From JAXHUM01 sp034189325 (GTDB lineage: Bacteria > Desulfobacterota > DSM-4660 > Desulfatiglandales > Desulfatiglandaceae), in contig JAXHUM010000048.1 in assembly GCA_034189325.1 (NCBI GenBank), forward strand, positions 1 to 45,935: a DNA stretch of 45,935 nt, given 5' to 3'. Shown in pieces: positions 25,239 to 33,601 of this stretch. The translations under genes and the position numbers were made by a program. Under the pieces are notes generated by a model. That model was not told the DNA's origin. It saw only the letters and a program-made list of their open reading frames with translations, and searched no databases. Every line of letters begins with the position of its first letter. The stretch's first letter is position 1.

Positions 25239-26435
25239 ATGAGGAACAGATTGCCCCTTGAGGGGATAAAAGTGCTGGACCTGAATCGTTTTTTGCCGGG
25301 GCAGTACGCGGCAATGCTCATGGCGGAAGCCGGTGCGGAGGTTATCAAGATCGAGGACCCAGGGTTTCGTGCAACCATTTTCAGAATGCTTCAAGGGAGA
25401 GAAGCAAGCTCGGAGGAGGAGAAAAAGTGGAACGCGGTTTACGTCCTTGATCGCGGCAAGAAAAGCCTCGCCCTAGATCTGAAGACCGATGCGGGCAAGG
25501 AGGTTTTCTTGCGCTTGGCCGAGAAGACCGACGTGATAATAGAGGGGTTTAGGCCTGGGGTGACGAAAAAGCTGGGCATAGACTACGATACTATCAAAGA
25601 GATGAACTCTAAAGTTATTTATTGCGCTGTAACCGGATATGGTCAGGATGGGCCCTATCAAATGCTCCCTGCCAGAGACCTCACCTGTATGGGACTTAGC
25701 GGTATTCTTGGAGTAGTAAATGAAGGGAGATTTCCACCTATTGTCCCCGGCACCAAGATAGCCGACTTGGCCAGCTCCATGTATTGCACTATAGGCATCC
25801 TCATGGCGCTTGCAGCGCGAGACAAGTCAGGCAGAGGGCAATTTGTGGATATATCCATGGTAGACGGTGCTGTTTCATGGCTGACGGCGCCGCTAATGAA
25901 TTACTATTTCTCAGGGAACGTCCCTGGGCCAGGCGCTGTTTACCTTAGCGGCAAAAGACCTGGATACAATGTTTACCGAACCAAGGATGGAAAATATATA
26001 AGTATCGCCCTCCGTGAGCCGAAGTTCTGGAAGAAGCTGTGCAACAAACTGGGCAGAGGAGATCTCCTGCCGCTCCAGAACCCGGATGATGACAAATTTG
26101 ATGAGGTCGTTTCTGCTCTACAGGAGGTATTTCTCTCAAAGACAAGAGATGAACTTTTTGAGGAGTTCAAAGATATCGGGGTAGGCAAGGTCTATACTCT
26201 GGATGAGCTTGATTCCGATCCTCAGATACGGCACCGCCGAATGATCGTGGATATAGATGTCCCGGGTGTGGGCATGGTCAAGCAGGCAGGCAATCCAGTA
26301 AAACTATCTGATACTCCTCTGGAGATACGTTCCCTGTCGCCTGCAAGGGGACAACATACGATGGATATCCTCCTTGAGGCAGGCTATTCAGAGGAGCGGA
26401 TCAAAGAGTTTTATGAGAACGATGTCGTAGCGTGA
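25239..26435 (+). CDS. CaiB/BaiF (class III) CoA-transferase, copy 1
   Basis: A 398-residue family III CoA-transferase that moves CoA between carboxylic acids through an aspartyl-CoA intermediate. It starts with LEGIKVLDLNRFLPGQYAAML, has AEVIKIEDP and the YCAVTGYGQDGPY motif, and keeps the catalytic Asp (Asp176 in TKIADLASS). AAGGAAGAG precedes the ATG. It is 62 bp upstream of a B12-binding mutase subunit, which suggests it makes or consumes the mutase substrate or product CoA ester. Confidence 0.93.
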   Translation: MRNRLPLEGIKVLDLNRFLPGQYAAMLMAEAGAEVIKIEDPGFRATIFRMLQGREASSEEEKKWNAVYVLDRGKKSLALDLKTDAGKEVFLRLAEKTDVIIEGFRPGVTKKLGIDYDTIKEMNSKVIYCAVTGYGQDGPYQMLPARDLTCMGLSGILGVVNEGRFPPIVPGTKIADLASSMYCTIGILMALAARDKSGRGQFVDISMVDGAVSWLTAPLMNYYFSGNVPGPGAVYLSGKRPGYNVYRTKDGKYISIALREPKFWKKLCNKLGRGDLLPLQNPDDDKFDEVVSALQEVFLSKTRDELFEEFKDIGVGKVYTLDELDSDPQIRHRRMIVDIDVPGVGMVKQAGNPVKLSDTPLEIRSLSPARGQHTMDILLEAGYSEERIKEFYENDVVA

Positions 26436-26499
26436 GCTACTGTCATTGACTCTTGAAACGACCATTGGGTTTTGAAGAACCGTGAATAGAGGTCTTGGA

Positions 26500-26898
26500 A
26501 TGAGCGAAGACAAGAAGATTAGGGTCTTAGTCGCTAAGCCGGGTCTTGACCAACATGAACGTGGTGCATGGGTATTTGCCTATGGACTGAGAGATAAAGG
26601 TTTTGAGGTCATCTATACGGGGCTAAGACAGACACCGGAAGAGATCGCCAATGCGGCCATACAGGAGGACGTTAATGTAGTGGGTCTTTCAATTTTATCA
26701 GGAACCCATCTAAAAATAACCAGAAGAGTTATTGAAGAGGTCCGAGAAAGGGGAGGAGACGATATCCTTTTTCTTGTTGGAGGTGCCATTCCGGAGGAGG
26801 ATATCCCCAAGTTGGAGGAGATGGGTGTCGCAGGGGTGTTCACCCCTGGTAGTTCTTTAGATCATGTAACGCAATGCATCCGTTCGAGGTTGAATTGA
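26500..26898 (+). CDS. B12-binding subunit of acyl-CoA mutase, copy 1
   Basis: A protein of about 132 residues consisting only of a cobalamin-binding Rossmann domain, like the small subunit of two-part methylmalonyl/isobutyryl-CoA mutases. The base-off/His-on motif DxHxxG is present as DQHERG, then LSILSG and VGGAIPEED. The ATG at 26500 follows AGAGGT; a GTG at 26482 has no ribosome site. It is separated from any large subunit on the plus strand and resembles the copy at 33167-33574. Confidence 0.93.
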   Translation: MSEDKKIRVLVAKPGLDQHERGAWVFAYGLRDKGFEVIYTGLRQTPEEIANAAIQEDVNVVGLSILSGTHLKITRRVIEEVRERGGDDILFLVGGAIPEEDIPKLEEMGVAGVFTPGSSLDHVTQCIRSRLN

Positions 26899-27115
26899 AG
26901 GCCCCGCTATTAAAAAGTCGACTATCGATGAAATGTGAGACATGTTAAGGGATACGGCACTGGAGAATGCCAGCATCCGGTATTCTATAACCCTTTGATA
27001 TCTCATAAGCAAGGAACAGATACCGCCCTTTTATCTCGGGACGTTCTCCTGATGAAGATATAGAGGCCTCGACCTTCTGTAGCAGATACAAAAGACTGTC
27101 AACAAGGAGATAACT

Positions 27116-28282
27116 ATGGAACCACCTCTTGAAGGGATACGGGTTATTGATTTGTGCACGAGACTGAATGGGTCGTATTGTACCATGATGCTTGGCGATC
27201 TTGGTGCAGAGGTTATCAAGGTCGAGCGCCCTGGAATCGCGGCGGCTGCTAGGCAGGAAGATGCTATACTTACCTCTACGGGACGTAATAAAAAAAGTCT
27301 GACCTTGGACCTTAGGTCAAATGAGGCAAAAGAGATTTTTGCCGGGCTAGTGGAGAAATCGGATGTAGTGGTTACGGCCTATCTCCCCGAAGTGGCACAA
27401 AAACTACAAGTGGATTATCACAGCCTTAAACAAATCAATCACAATATAATTTATTGTTCTGTTACCGGCTATGGCCAGGACGGGCCTTACAAAGACAGGC
27501 CGAGTCATGATCTTGATTGTCTTGGAGTGTCCGGGGCCTTGAGTATCCCAGGAGATTGTCATAACCTTCTTCAGGCGAGGCCAGGCATCCCTGTCGGGAC
27601 CCTTTCAGCCAACGTTGTTGCTGCTACAGCTATTCTGGCAGCCTTGCTGGTTCGGCCAAAAATGGAACGTGGACAGTTCATTGATGTTGCCGCTGCTGAC
27701 ACTCTCTTATCATGGGTATCCGTTCGGGCCGGCGGATTAATGAGGAAAGGTGTCCTGCCTCAGTGGAACGAATGGCCGCATATAAGTCCTGCCATGGATG
27801 TCTATGAAACCAAGGACGGCAAACAGTTCATTATAGGATTGGCGGAGGATATCCTGTGGCAGAATTTTTGCCGGGCCGCCGGAAGGAAGGATCTCCTTGA
27901 TGATGAACGTTTCGCCTCCTTTTCGGGCCGCAATGTAAATTGTCAGGATCTTCATCGGATCCTGAAAAATCTTTTTCTTACCAAAACCAGGGATGAATGG
28001 ACTAAAGCTATGGGCAATAAGAGGATCTGCTTCAGCCCCGTTAATAACCTGAGAGAGGCCATGGAAGATCCTCATTTCAACGACCGTGGGATGATCGATG
28101 AAGTAGACTGCGTAGATGTAGGAAGAATTAAACAGGTCGCTTTTCCGGCCAAATTATCTGAAACACCCGCGCAGATAAGGAAAGGTCCGCCAGCGTTGGG
28201 GGAGAGCAATGAAGAAGTACTGACGTGCTTAGGTTATACCCTGGAAAAGGTAAAAAGCCTGAGAGAAGAAGGTGTTATTTAA
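27116..28282 (+). CDS. CaiB/BaiF-family protein lacking the catalytic Asp, copy 2
   Basis: A 388-residue CaiB/BaiF protein with the normal fold markers (LEGIRVIDLCTRLNGSY, AEVIKVERPG, YCSVTGYGQDGPY, MERGQFIDVA). At the position of the catalytic aspartate, where the neighbours have IADLAS or IADLSG, it reads VGTLSA: Thr162 replaces Asp. Since both CoA-transferases and alpha-methylacyl-CoA racemases of this fold use that Asp, this member is either inactive, a structural partner, or catalyses something else. Good ribosome site (CAAGGAGATAACT). The 217-bp region before it has no clear promoter. Confidence 0.88.
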   Translation: MEPPLEGIRVIDLCTRLNGSYCTMMLGDLGAEVIKVERPGIAAAARQEDAILTSTGRNKKSLTLDLRSNEAKEIFAGLVEKSDVVVTAYLPEVAQKLQVDYHSLKQINHNIIYCSVTGYGQDGPYKDRPSHDLDCLGVSGALSIPGDCHNLLQARPGIPVGTLSANVVAATAILAALLVRPKMERGQFIDVAAADTLLSWVSVRAGGLMRKGVLPQWNEWPHISPAMDVYETKDGKQFIIGLAEDILWQNFCRAAGRKDLLDDERFASFSGRNVNCQDLHRILKNLFLTKTRDEWTKAMGNKRICFSPVNNLREAMEDPHFNDRGMIDEVDCVDVGRIKQVAFPAKLSETPAQIRKGPPALGESNEEVLTCLGYTLEKVKSLREEGVI

Positions 28283-28315
28283 TCTAGACAAAGCTATTGT
28301 TAAGGAGACCCATTT

Positions 28316-28804
28316 ATGAAAGAAAAAAGTCTGTTACGTGGGAAAAGAATTCTCATTGTAGATGATGAACCGGATGTCCTGGAAACACTGGAAGGTCTCT
28401 TGCCGATGTGTAACCTTGTGAAGGCCTCCGCCTTTGATGAAGCCAAGAAATTGCTGGAATCCCAGTATTTTGACATGGCTATTCTGGATATCATGGGTGT
28501 AAATGGATACGGCCTTCTAGAAATAGCAACCAAAAGACAGGTGATAGCTATTATGTTGACCGCCCATGCCCTGAGCCCCGAGCACACCGTGAAATCATTC
28601 AAAGGAGGGGCTGCCTTTTATGTGCCGAAGGAAAAACTATATGACATTGCGACGTATCTGAATGATGTTCTCGAAGCAAAAGAGCAAGGCAAGAAGTTCT
28701 GGTGGCGTTGGCTTGACAGAATGGCCTCGTACTATGACAAAAGGTTCGGTACTGATTGGAGAAGCAGTGATGAGGATTTTTGGAAAAAGCTTGATCCTAT
28801 GTAG
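28316..28804 (+). CDS. single-domain response regulator with C-terminal extension
   Basis: A 162-residue receiver (about residues 9-125) with the acidic pocket VDDEPDV, phospho-acceptor Asp58 (AILDIMG), the switch Thr in MLTAHA and the conserved Lys in VPKEK. The last 35 residues are a basic and aromatic tail (GKKFWWRWLDRMASYYDKR) without a recognisable output domain. No histidine kinase is in the window. TTAAGGAGA precedes the ATG, 34 bp after the CaiB-like gene. Its presence inside a catabolic operon is unusual. Confidence 0.87.
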   Translation: MKEKSLLRGKRILIVDDEPDVLETLEGLLPMCNLVKASAFDEAKKLLESQYFDMAILDIMGVNGYGLLEIATKRQVIAIMLTAHALSPEHTVKSFKGGAAFYVPKEKLYDIATYLNDVLEAKEQGKKFWWRWLDRMASYYDKRFGTDWRSSDEDFWKKLDPM

Positions 28805-29000
28805 ATGATGAGGAGAGGTCGCATCTTTGCTTGATAGGGATTGTTAAACATCTATTCTCTTTTTCTGGCTTTAGATCCCAGCATGTCTTATGTCTACAGA
28901 TTCATTCAGGGGGAAATCAACAGAGAGATGACAGAAGGGTGAATTGATGTCCTGTCCTTTATAAACCATGGATCAACTACATGGGGGGAGCGAAACAAAG

Positions 29001-30362
29001 ATGAATGCCACCGAGAAACTTTCCGGTTTTGTTGTAGAAAACAATTTTGAAGATATGCCTCTTGAAGGAGTTGAGATAACCAAAAAGGTTTTTCTTGATT
29101 GTCTCGGTGTCACCCTGGCGGGCCATGGGCATCCGATGGGAAAGATAATTGCCGAATTTGTAAAGGAATCAGGTTGTTCACCTAAAGCAACGGTCCTTGG
29201 GGCTGGTTTTAAAACGGCGCCTGCTGAAGCCGCCCTGGCAAACGGGACCCTAGGCCATGCCCTGGATTATGATGATTATAGTCTCGAATTGGTCGGACAT
29301 CCCAGTGTGTCTCTCCTTCCTGCCATACTGGCTATTGGTGAGGAGCGTGGAATTTCAGGGAGGAAGGCCTTGGAAGCCTATATTATCGGTTTTGAGATTG
29401 AATCTAAGCTTGGGGCAGGGCTTAACTTCAAACATTATGAGCTTGGCTGGCACGCTACCGGCACCTTGGGCACGATGGGAGCGGCGGCGGCATGCTCCAA
29501 GATGTTGGGATTTGATATCGAGCAGACGAGAACGGCATTAGGCATAGCCGCATCTGAAGCCAGTGGGCTGAGACAAAATTTCGGCACCATGACCAAACCC
29601 TTTCACGCAGGTCTTTCCGCTCGGAATGGTGTGGTTGCCGCCCTGTTGGCAGGGAAGGGTTTTACTGCCGACAAAAACATCCTGGAAGCGGAATTCGGGT
29701 TTTGCAGACTATTCTGTGGAAAGGGAGAATACGATCTGGAAAAGATTATCGCTAATCTCGGACAGCCCTTTGCCATTGTGAAACCGGGCATCAGCTTAAA
29801 ACCCTATCCTTCCTGTGGAGCCACGCATACGGCTCTGGACGGTATACTGACTCTCGTCATAGAGAATGATGTCAGGCCGGAAGATGTTGAAAAGATAGCT
29901 GTCGAAGTCAATGAACTCCTGCCAAAAATACTCATCCACTCCAATCCTCAGACCGGGCTAGAAGGTAAATTTAGCATGGAATTCTGTATGGCGATAGCGC
30001 TCCTCGATAGAAGGGTGGGTCTTGAACAGTTTACCGATGAAAAAGCAAAGGATCCCGGAACGGTTGATATTTTGAAAAGGGTGAAAATGATCGTGAATCC
30101 GGACTTAAAAATAGGCCGCTTGTCCGCCTCTGTTCCTGTCAATGTCATCGTCAGGCTTAAGGATGGAACGGCGTTATCTCGGCGAGTGGATAGGGCAAAA
30201 GGGAATCCGGAAATTCCTTTAAGCCGGGATGAATTGACTGAAAAATTCAAGGATTGTGCGAGACCCCTATTATCAGGGGAGAAAGCAGATCGGATTATAA
30301 AAACAATAAACGACTTAGAACATCTCCAATATATCAATGAGCTGACCGGCTTGATGAACTGA
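29001..30362 (+). CDS. MmgE/PrpD-family protein, copy 2
   Basis: A protein of about 453 residues paralogous to 15727-17067. It keeps ALDYDDYSLELVGHP, GWHATGTLG and the FGTMTKPFHAG block, and unlike copy 1 has the common lid sequence SLKPYPSCGATHTALDG. It may be a dehydratase, decarboxylase or epimerase of a polycarboxylic acid or CoA ester. The ATG at 29001 aligns with the start of copy 1 and has GGGGGAG upstream; an in-frame ATG at 28968 is possible. It lies between the receiver protein and a CoA-transferase. Confidence 0.88.
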   Translation: MNATEKLSGFVVENNFEDMPLEGVEITKKVFLDCLGVTLAGHGHPMGKIIAEFVKESGCSPKATVLGAGFKTAPAEAALANGTLGHALDYDDYSLELVGHPSVSLLPAILAIGEERGISGRKALEAYIIGFEIESKLGAGLNFKHYELGWHATGTLGTMGAAAACSKMLGFDIEQTRTALGIAASEASGLRQNFGTMTKPFHAGLSARNGVVAALLAGKGFTADKNILEAEFGFCRLFCGKGEYDLEKIIANLGQPFAIVKPGISLKPYPSCGATHTALDGILTLVIENDVRPEDVEKIAVEVNELLPKILIHSNPQTGLEGKFSMEFCMAIALLDRRVGLEQFTDEKAKDPGTVDILKRVKMIVNPDLKIGRLSASVPVNVIVRLKDGTALSRRVDRAKGNPEIPLSRDELTEKFKDCARPLLSGEKADRIIKTINDLEHLQYINELTGLMN

Positions 30363-30419
30363 TGGATAGCGAAAAGTTGGCAGGGGGGATATCTTGAGTG
30401 AAGAGAAGGGGAGCCCAAT

Positions 30420-31637
30420 ATGACGATAAGAGGACCTCTGAACAGTGTCAGAATTTTGGATTTATCGCAAGCCCATGCAGGCCCTTATGGATCACAGATT
30501 CTCGGTGACCTCGGGGCGGAAGTCATAAAGATAGAGCCCCCTAGGCGGGGAGATATAGCAAGAGCCCTTAGTCCCAACATAAGGGGGGAAGGATATTATA
30601 CCCTGGCCCTCAACCGGAATAAAAAAAGTGTCGCTTTGGACCTGTATACTGAGTCAGGCAAAGAGGCCTTCCATGATCTGGTCGGAGTGTCTGATGTAGT
30701 GTTCGATAATTTCAAGACCGGGGTTACTGAAAGATTAGGAGTTGATTTTGAAACCCTGAAGAAGATTAATCCAGAGATCATATCCTGTTCCATTACCGGA
30801 TATGGTCCGTCCGGCCCATACAAGAGCAGATCGGCTCTCGATGATATAGTACAAGGGATTGCAGGGTCCATCAGCCTTCTGGGGGATGCTGACGGCAGCC
30901 CGCTTCGACCGGTTATACCGATTGCGGATCTCTCAGGGGGATTTTTCGGGGCTATGGGTGTGGTTGTGGCACTGTATAAAAGACAGAAGACAGGTGGGGG
31001 AGTGAAAGTAGAGGTCAACCTTTTAGAATGCACCATGTCACTCATGTCTAATCATTTTCAGATGTACTTCCTTTCCGGTAAGCCGCCGCAACTTCAGGGC
31101 AAAAGGCATCCTGCTGCTCCGCTGGGTGTGTTCCAGACAAGGAATGGTTATATGACCCTGGGGATTTCCTGGCCGAACATAGCTCATTTACTGAACAAAA
31201 GCTGGCTCCTAGAAGATCCGAGGTTTGCAACAAAAGAAAAAAGACTTGCCAACAAGAGGGAGTTGGAGGGGATTATGGAAGAGGCCTTCCTTGAAAAGGA
31301 CACAGAGGAATGGCTCGGACTTTTCGAAAAGAACGACATCATGGCCGGACCAATAAACAGCCTGGATGCCGTTGAACAGGATCCCCATGTCATTCACAAT
31401 GAAACAATTATCAATATGGATCATCCACTATGTGGGCCTATTAAGGCCGTTGCGACGCCTATACATATCGAGAATGCCATTCACGGCCAACATGAGCCGC
31501 CGGCAACCCTGGGACAACATACGGATGAAGTATTGAAAAGTCTCCTTGGGTATTCCGATGAAAAGATGAAAAATCTTCGGGAAGAAGGAGAAAAGCATGC
31601 AGGAGAATTGGCAAAGCATGTAAAGGAGAAGGTATGA
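30420..31637 (+). CDS. CaiB/BaiF (class III) CoA-transferase, copy 3
   Basis: A 405-residue class III CoA-transferase. Motifs: VRILDLSQAHAGPYGSQILG, AEVIKIEPP, SCSITGYGPSGPY and the catalytic Asp (Asp170, PIADLSGG). The C-terminus is long and charged. GAGAAGGGGAG precedes the ATG. It is the last plus-strand gene before the convergent mutase operon. Three family members in 6.4 kb suggest separate activation and CoA-recycling steps. Confidence 0.93.
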   Translation: MTIRGPLNSVRILDLSQAHAGPYGSQILGDLGAEVIKIEPPRRGDIARALSPNIRGEGYYTLALNRNKKSVALDLYTESGKEAFHDLVGVSDVVFDNFKTGVTERLGVDFETLKKINPEIISCSITGYGPSGPYKSRSALDDIVQGIAGSISLLGDADGSPLRPVIPIADLSGGFFGAMGVVVALYKRQKTGGGVKVEVNLLECTMSLMSNHFQMYFLSGKPPQLQGKRHPAAPLGVFQTRNGYMTLGISWPNIAHLLNKSWLLEDPRFATKEKRLANKRELEGIMEEAFLEKDTEEWLGLFEKNDIMAGPINSLDAVEQDPHVIHNETIINMDHPLCGPIKAVATPIHIENAIHGQHEPPATLGQHTDEVLKSLLGYSDEKMKNLREEGEKHAGELAKHVKEKV

Positions 31638-31781
31638 GCCTTGCCTAAAATGCAGGTCATCGACCTGTCTCCATAATTGTGCGCAGGAAGTTCAGTAAAT
31701 TCATGGGCCGTCCCCACCTTTGCCCACAAGTTTCTGCTGACTTTTTGCTCTCCTGCATGGGAAGTGGTAATCCTTCCTGTC

Positions 31782-32918
31782 CTAGACGAATGAATCGAGC
31801 TCCCACTCGCCAAAGACACCTCTCAGGACGTCACATTGTTCCTGGAGGGTGGCATACTCCTTTGCCAAATCGATAAGAAGGGGCATGAGGTTTGCGTCTT
31901 CCTTTTTGGCTGCGCTTTCCAGTTCTCCCAAAAGCCTTTTGACCTCCCGGTTGTTCCTTGTCCGTTTCACTTCCGCCAGGTTGGCCTTCTGTGTTTCCTC
32001 TGCTTCATATCTCTGTTTTTCAGAGTAGGGATGTTCAATGATCTTGCTGGTGGTCACATCAAGCTCATATTCCTCGGTAAAACAATTGACGCCTACAACA
32101 AGTTCCTCTCTTCTTTCTATCCTGGCCTGATGTTCCGCAGCGTTTTTTGTGACTTCACGTTGCATATATCCGGTCTCTACGGCCTTTACCGCGCCTCCCA
32201 TCTCTTCGATCTTTGCCATCTCCTTGAGGGCTGTATCCTCTATTTCATTGGTCAGAGATTCAACATAGTAGGACCCTGCGAGGGGATCGATGACGTCGCA
32301 CAGCTCGGTTTCATACATGAGAATCCTTGTCGCGTCCTCAGACAGTTGTCTTGCCTCCAGGCTCCAACCCAATCCCAACGGCTCATCATAAGGCGGGAAG
32401 GCCATCGGCGGACCTCCAGAAAGAACCGCGGCTACTGCCCCGACTACAGACCGGGTAAGATTGTTCAGGGCCCGCTGCTTGGTCGTATTGCTAAGGCCGA
32501 TGTTAACGGTTATAGGACACCTGATCTTCATGCTGTCCGGATTCTTTGCGCCGAACCTCTCTTTCAGTATCCTGGCCCATATACGACGAGAGGCCCTGTG
32601 AAAGGCGATTTCCTTGAAAAACTTCATGCTGCCGCCAAAACCGTTAAAGGTAAACTTGGGTGCAAAGGCGTCTATATCAAGCCCTGCGTTAACACCTTCC
32701 TCAANNNNNNNNNNNNNNNNNNNNNNNNNNNNNNNNNNNNNNNNNNNNNNNNNNNNNNNNNNNNNNNNNNNNNNNNNNNNNNNNNNNNNNNNNNNNNNNN
32801 NNNNAGGTGTATGAAATTTCGTCGGCCTTTTCTCCATCCTGAACCTCTTGGCCGCCGGCATCAACACCTTCTCTTCCCATTCCTTCCTCTGTTCCTTTAA
32901 AACCTCTCTGTTTTCCAT
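31782..32918 (-). CDS. divergent B12-dependent acyl-CoA mutase large subunit (interrupted by gap)
   Basis: Catalytic large subunit of the methylmalonyl-CoA mutase superfamily. Recognisable blocks: GLDIDAFAPKF, RASRRIWARILKERFGAK, DVIDPLAGSYYVESLTNEIE and MGGAVKAVETGYMQRE. Substrate-pocket blocks differ from methylmalonyl-CoA mutase: the FHTQTAGSTLTAQQP region reads CPITVNIGLSNTTKQ, and the QSLHTNSMDEA region reads PPMAFPPYDEP. ATG at 32918 follows GGAGG. A 100-N gap (32705-32804) removes sequence; family length (about 550) suggests roughly 200 residues fall in it, including the SGYH active-site His. Last gene of the minus-strand operon with 33167-33574 upstream, which is probably its small subunit. 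Confidence 0.88.
   Translation of the reverse strand: MENREVLKEQRKEWEEKVLMPAAKRFRMEKRPTKFHTPXXXXXXXXXXXXXXXXXXXXXXXXXXXXXXXXXXEEGVNAGLDIDAFAPKFTFNGFGGSMKFFKEIAFHRASRRIWARILKERFGAKNPDSMKIRCPITVNIGLSNTTKQRALNNLTRSVVGAVAAVLSGGPPMAFPPYDEPLGLGWSLEARQLSEDATRILMYETELCDVIDPLAGSYYVESLTNEIEDTALKEMAKIEEMGGAVKAVETGYMQREVTKNAAEHQARIERREELVVGVNCFTEEYELDVTTSKIIEHPYSEKQRYEAEETQKANLAEVKRTRNNREVKRLLGELESAAKKEDANLMPLLIDLAKEYATLQEQCDVLRGVFGEWELDSFV
32705..32804. other. assembly gap (100 N)
   Basis: Exactly 100 N, a common placeholder for unknown length. From the family length, the true gap is probably about 600 bp rather than 100, since around 200 residues of the mutase barrel are missing between KFHTP and EEGVNAGLD. 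Confidence 0.95.
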
Positions 32919-33166
32919 AATAGACCTGCCTCCATAGAGTCTCCACAAATCAAATCCGGAAAATATCCTTGCCTCGTTAAGCACCTGTCAGAAATTCTTC
33001 CAGTCTGACCAATGCATGGGAAGATCACTGGTGCCGGTGAAACAGCGCGACTGACGTGACAAGGTTGTAATCTTGGCCCCAAATTGCATGAGATGACATA
33101 AATGAGTCGACTGATTGGTTGGGTCAAAAAATGTCAGTATCGCCTAAGAAAGGGCCTGTTAATGCC

Positions 33167-33574
33167 TCAGTTTGTTTCCCGAACGTTTTTCCTGATAAAT
33201 TCGGCGATATCTTCGACAAAAGAACCTGAACCAAAGATCTCCGCAATGCCCTTCTCCTTTAAAATTGGAATATGTTCCTCAGGTATAACCCCGCCTCCTA
33301 TGACCAAGATATCTGCCGCATTTCCCTCCTTTAAGAGATCAACTACCTTCGGGAAAATGGTCAGATGGGCGCCGGAAAGACAGCTAAGTCCCACAACGTC
33401 AACATCTTCTTGAATAGCTGCGTTTGCAATCTCCTTTGCTGACTGTCTTCTGCCCGTATAAATCACTTCCATTCCTTGGTTCATCAGACCAAAACTGAGC
33501 ACCTTGGCTCCTCGATCATGTCCGTCAAGTCCCGGCTTCGCCACCAATACCTTTATCTTTCTTTCTTGTTCCAC
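33167..33574 (-). CDS. B12-binding subunit of acyl-CoA mutase, copy 2
   Basis: A 135-residue cobalamin-binding domain protein with the canonical motif LDGHDRG, then LSCLSG and IGGGVIPEE. It starts with GTG, supported by AAGGAGGT eight bases upstream. It is followed on the same strand by the mutase large subunit after 248 bp, so it is the likeliest partner. It is more canonical than copy 1 (LDQHERG). Confidence 0.94.
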   Translation of the reverse strand: MEQERKIKVLVAKPGLDGHDRGAKVLSFGLMNQGMEVIYTGRRQSAKEIANAAIQEDVDVVGLSCLSGAHLTIFPKVVDLLKEGNAADILVIGGGVIPEEHIPILKEKGIAEIFGSGSFVEDIAEFIRKNVRETN

Positions 33575-33601
33575 AAAACACCTCCTTAAATAGAGTGATG
33601 T

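Noticed and set aside
31653..31667. CAGGTC-ATC-GACCTG hairpin as a terminator between convergent operons
   Set aside because: Short stem and no following T-run; it may be chance.
31836..32900. Long plus-strand open frame across the mutase gene and the N gap
   Set aside because: It is antisense to a clear mutase reading frame, its length is inflated by the N run, and its translation has no family features.
31782..32918. Ordinary methylmalonyl-CoA mutase
   Set aside because: Framework matches, but substrate-contact segments are substituted, so I call only a superfamily mutase.
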